Positions 5,418-6,508 of a stretch of 6,508 nucleotides of DNA are shown here, piece after piece. The stretch spans positions 8,136 to 14,643 of the forward strand of contig VBNZ01000183.1 of NCBI GenBank assembly GCA_005877675.1. The letters are read 5' to 3'. Every line of letters starts with the position of its first letter. Position 1 is the first letter of the stretch. Source of the DNA: Gammaproteobacteria bacterium (lineage in GTDB: Bacteria > Pseudomonadota > Gammaproteobacteria > Xanthomonadales > Rhodanobacteraceae). Below the pieces are notes generated by a model. It ran no database searches, was not told the origin of the DNA, and was given only the letters and a program-made list of their open reading frames with translations. A program made the position numbers and the translations under genes.

Positions 5418-6233
5418 TTAAGAGAGCGCACTGGCTTCAATCGCGGCCAGTAGCATAAGCTGCGCGGTGATTGCACAACAGCGATGCAGGTATTCCGCAT
5501 AACTTATGCTACGAGCGGCCCCATTGCCGCCCTCGCGATAGGAAATTTCGGAGCGGTCGTCGCTCAGGCGAAGCCACCGATGGTGCGAGGCGTTGCGCAG
5601 GCGATTATCATATTCGTTCACGAGCCAAGCCAACTCGGGGTTGGTCGCCAGGGTTTCATTCCGTCGCCCTTTGTCGGAGCCTCGGTATACCTGCAGCGCT
5701 ATTACGTTCAGACGATCAAACGGCCGTCCGGATCCGATGTTGTTAGCGGCCGCAAGCAGGTCGATGCTGGATCCCAAGACCTCAAACGCATCACCGTAGT
5801 ACATCTTGGTGTGTTCGAAATCGACAGACGGCGCGTAAGGATCTTCCGGCATTGGAATCCCTCGTCGGACATACAGAAGCGTTTGGTTGAATTCGTCGTA
5901 CGCTCGAAAGAAGTGATCCAAGACATCGATGTATTCGTCCATCCGATCCCACCGAGCGGGTCGGAAGTCTGCGAGAAGCCGATCGAATTCGAGAGGGTTT
6001 TGATCTCGGATGCGCCGAAACTCGTTCACGGCCCGCTCCAATTTGGCCGCGCCGTCCGGCTCGAGAAAGCGCACCAAAAAACTCACCAGACCGATTTCGA
6101 TGGTGAAGCCTTCTGCAGGTTCAACCGGTCCAAAAAGCTCGCATAGTGCCGCCCGCATACGATCGGCCTGATCAGTTCGCGCAAACCGATAGGCGTTTCT
6201 GAGTTGGCGCCAGCGGTCTCGTGCCTGGGGCAT
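5418..6233 (-). CDS. Uncharacterised protein with HEPN-like C-terminal RNase motif
   Basis: A 271-aa reading frame from the ATG at 6233. I do not recognise a named family, but the C-terminal third resembles HEPN domains: helix NPELAWLVNEYDNRLRNASHH (198-218) ends in R213-N214-x3-H218, the R-N-x3-H form of the HEPN RNase motif. It is followed by strand SEISYRE (228-234), a turn, SISYAEY (242-248) and a long helix to the end, as in HEPN proteins. The N-terminal and middle parts are mostly helical (for example 97-121). HEPN proteins of defence systems commonly cut RNA. The gene is convergent to the protease gene. The start is doubtful: a run of eight G lies one base before the ATG, there is no normal ribosome site, and the neighbouring frame upstream is open, so the protein may be the 3' part of a longer, frameshifted gene. 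Coding status is good; the HEPN call is moderate. Confidence 0.75.
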   Translation of the reverse strand: MPQARDRWRQLRNAYRFARTDQADRMRAALCELFGPVEPAEGFTIEIGLVSFLVRFLEPDGAAKLERAVNEFRRIRDQNPLEFDRLLADFRPARWDRMDEYIDVLDHFFRAYDEFNQTLLYVRRGIPMPEDPYAPSVDFEHTKMYYGDAFEVLGSSIDLLAAANNIGSGRPFDRLNVIALQVYRGSDKGRRNETLATNPELAWLVNEYDNRLRNASHHRWLRLSDDRSEISYREGGNGAARSISYAEYLHRCCAITAQLMLLAAIEASALS

Positions 6234-6508
6234 ACCCCCCCCAGCGCGACAACCCGGTCAATCACAACAGGCCCGTCGCCTTCTGCAGGATGCATGGCGC
6301 CCAGATGCTCCAGCATCGCCTCGTCCGGTTCGGGAAGATCGAAGGCCGGAAAATAGGTATCTTCGTGTCGTCGGGGCCGTCGAATGACGAAGCCTGATGC
6401 GACGTTGACAATTGTTCCTTCGTCGTCGATCGCTTCGCAGTTTTTGACGAAATCGACGCCGACCGCCGGCGGGTTGTCCAACAAAAGACGCAACCGGATC
6501 GGCGTATA
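6083..6508 (-). CDS. Unrecognised open frame, 5' part off the right edge; probably joined to the next frame
   Basis: The frame is open from the right edge (first codons Y-T-P-I-R-L-R-L-L-L) to a TGA at 6085-6083. The section up to the poly-G run at 6242-6235 looks truly coding, for example NCEAIDDEGTIVNVASGFV and FDLPEPDEAMLEHLGAMHP. After that run it overlaps the HEPN-like frame by 151 bp, and its remaining residues (VCPRHETAGANSE onward) look like an out-of-frame reading of that gene. So I think true translation passes into the HEPN-like frame through a -1 shift, or the gene is broken, or the base count in the run is wrong. I do not recognise the protein and give no function. No signal or membrane segment is visible. 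Confidence 0.5.
   Translation of the reverse strand, partial: YTPIRLRLLLDNPPAVGVDFVKNCEAIDDEGTIVNVASGFVIRRPRRHEDTYFPAFDLPEPDEAMLEHLGAMHPAEGDGPVVIDRVVALGGVCPRHETAGANSETPIGLRELIRPIVCGRHYASFLDRLNLQKASPSKSVW
6235..6242 (-). repeat. Homopolymer G8 tract at the junction of two frames
   Basis: Eight G in a row on the coding (minus) strand, 1 nt before the ATG at 6233. One extra G, or a -1 slip of the ribosome or polymerase, would fuse the upstream frame (LGG) to the HEPN-like frame (MPQARDRW), giving one protein of more than 360 residues. In the HEPN-like frame a TGA lies about 25 nt upstream, so that frame cannot itself extend far. Confidence 0.7.

Noticed and set aside
5405..5418. Stem-loop AATCG-GTTT-CGATT as a bidirectional terminator
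   Set aside because: Only 5 bp of stem, AT-rich, and no U-run worth the name; it also touches the stop codon of the HEPN-like gene. Possible but not supported.
5484..6146. 220-aa plus-strand open frame
   Set aside because: Antisense to the HEPN-like gene. The minus-strand frame has regular helices and a motif; the plus-strand product has none.
1..6508. Insertion sequence, transposase, integrase, tRNA or attachment site
   Set aside because: I found no such coding pattern, terminal inverted repeats with target duplication, or cloverleaf in the window; transfer is suspected only from the gene content.

Overview
The window looks like an accessory (defence-island-like) region of a moderately GC-rich bacterium, probably a proteobacterium judging by codon use and Shine-Dalgarno sequences; the taxon cannot be fixed from the sequence. 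Nothing here is a housekeeping gene, and I see no tRNA, rRNA, transposase or CRISPR array.

Layout: (1) Positions 1-1499, minus strand, hold a three-gene operon read right to left: a 68-aa DUF2188-type small protein, an 82-aa single-domain ubiquitin-like protein of the multiubiquitin type, and an overlapping E1-type adenylating enzyme with an N-terminal E2-like (DUF6791-type) region, cut off by the left edge. (2) Positions 1500-1627 are a divergent promoter region carrying an array of 8-bp boxes spaced exactly 21 bp apart. (3) Positions 1628-5314, plus strand, hold a two-gene operon: a classical AAA ATPase with a C-terminal helix-turn-helix, then an 833-aa cytoplasmic subtilisin-like (S8) protease. 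(4) Positions 5315-5417 are a short convergent spacer without a convincing terminator. (5) Positions 5418-6508, minus strand, hold a 271-aa protein whose C-terminal part carries an RNASHH motif in a HEPN-like setting. It is preceded by an open frame running off the right edge. The two frames meet at a run of eight G (coding strand), which suggests one gene split by a frameshift or a slippage/phase-variation site.

How the parts may work together: the Ubl-E1 operon and the AAA-protease operon share one control region, and the ATPase itself ends in a DNA-binding-like motif that could read the 21-bp array. The most interesting hypothesis is a ubiquitin-like tagging cassette co-controlled with an ATP-driven protease, a bacterial analogue of tag-and-degrade logic. 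The HEPN-like protein would be a neighbouring, possibly independent, effector. The adjacency and the repeats are seen directly; the functional coupling is inference.
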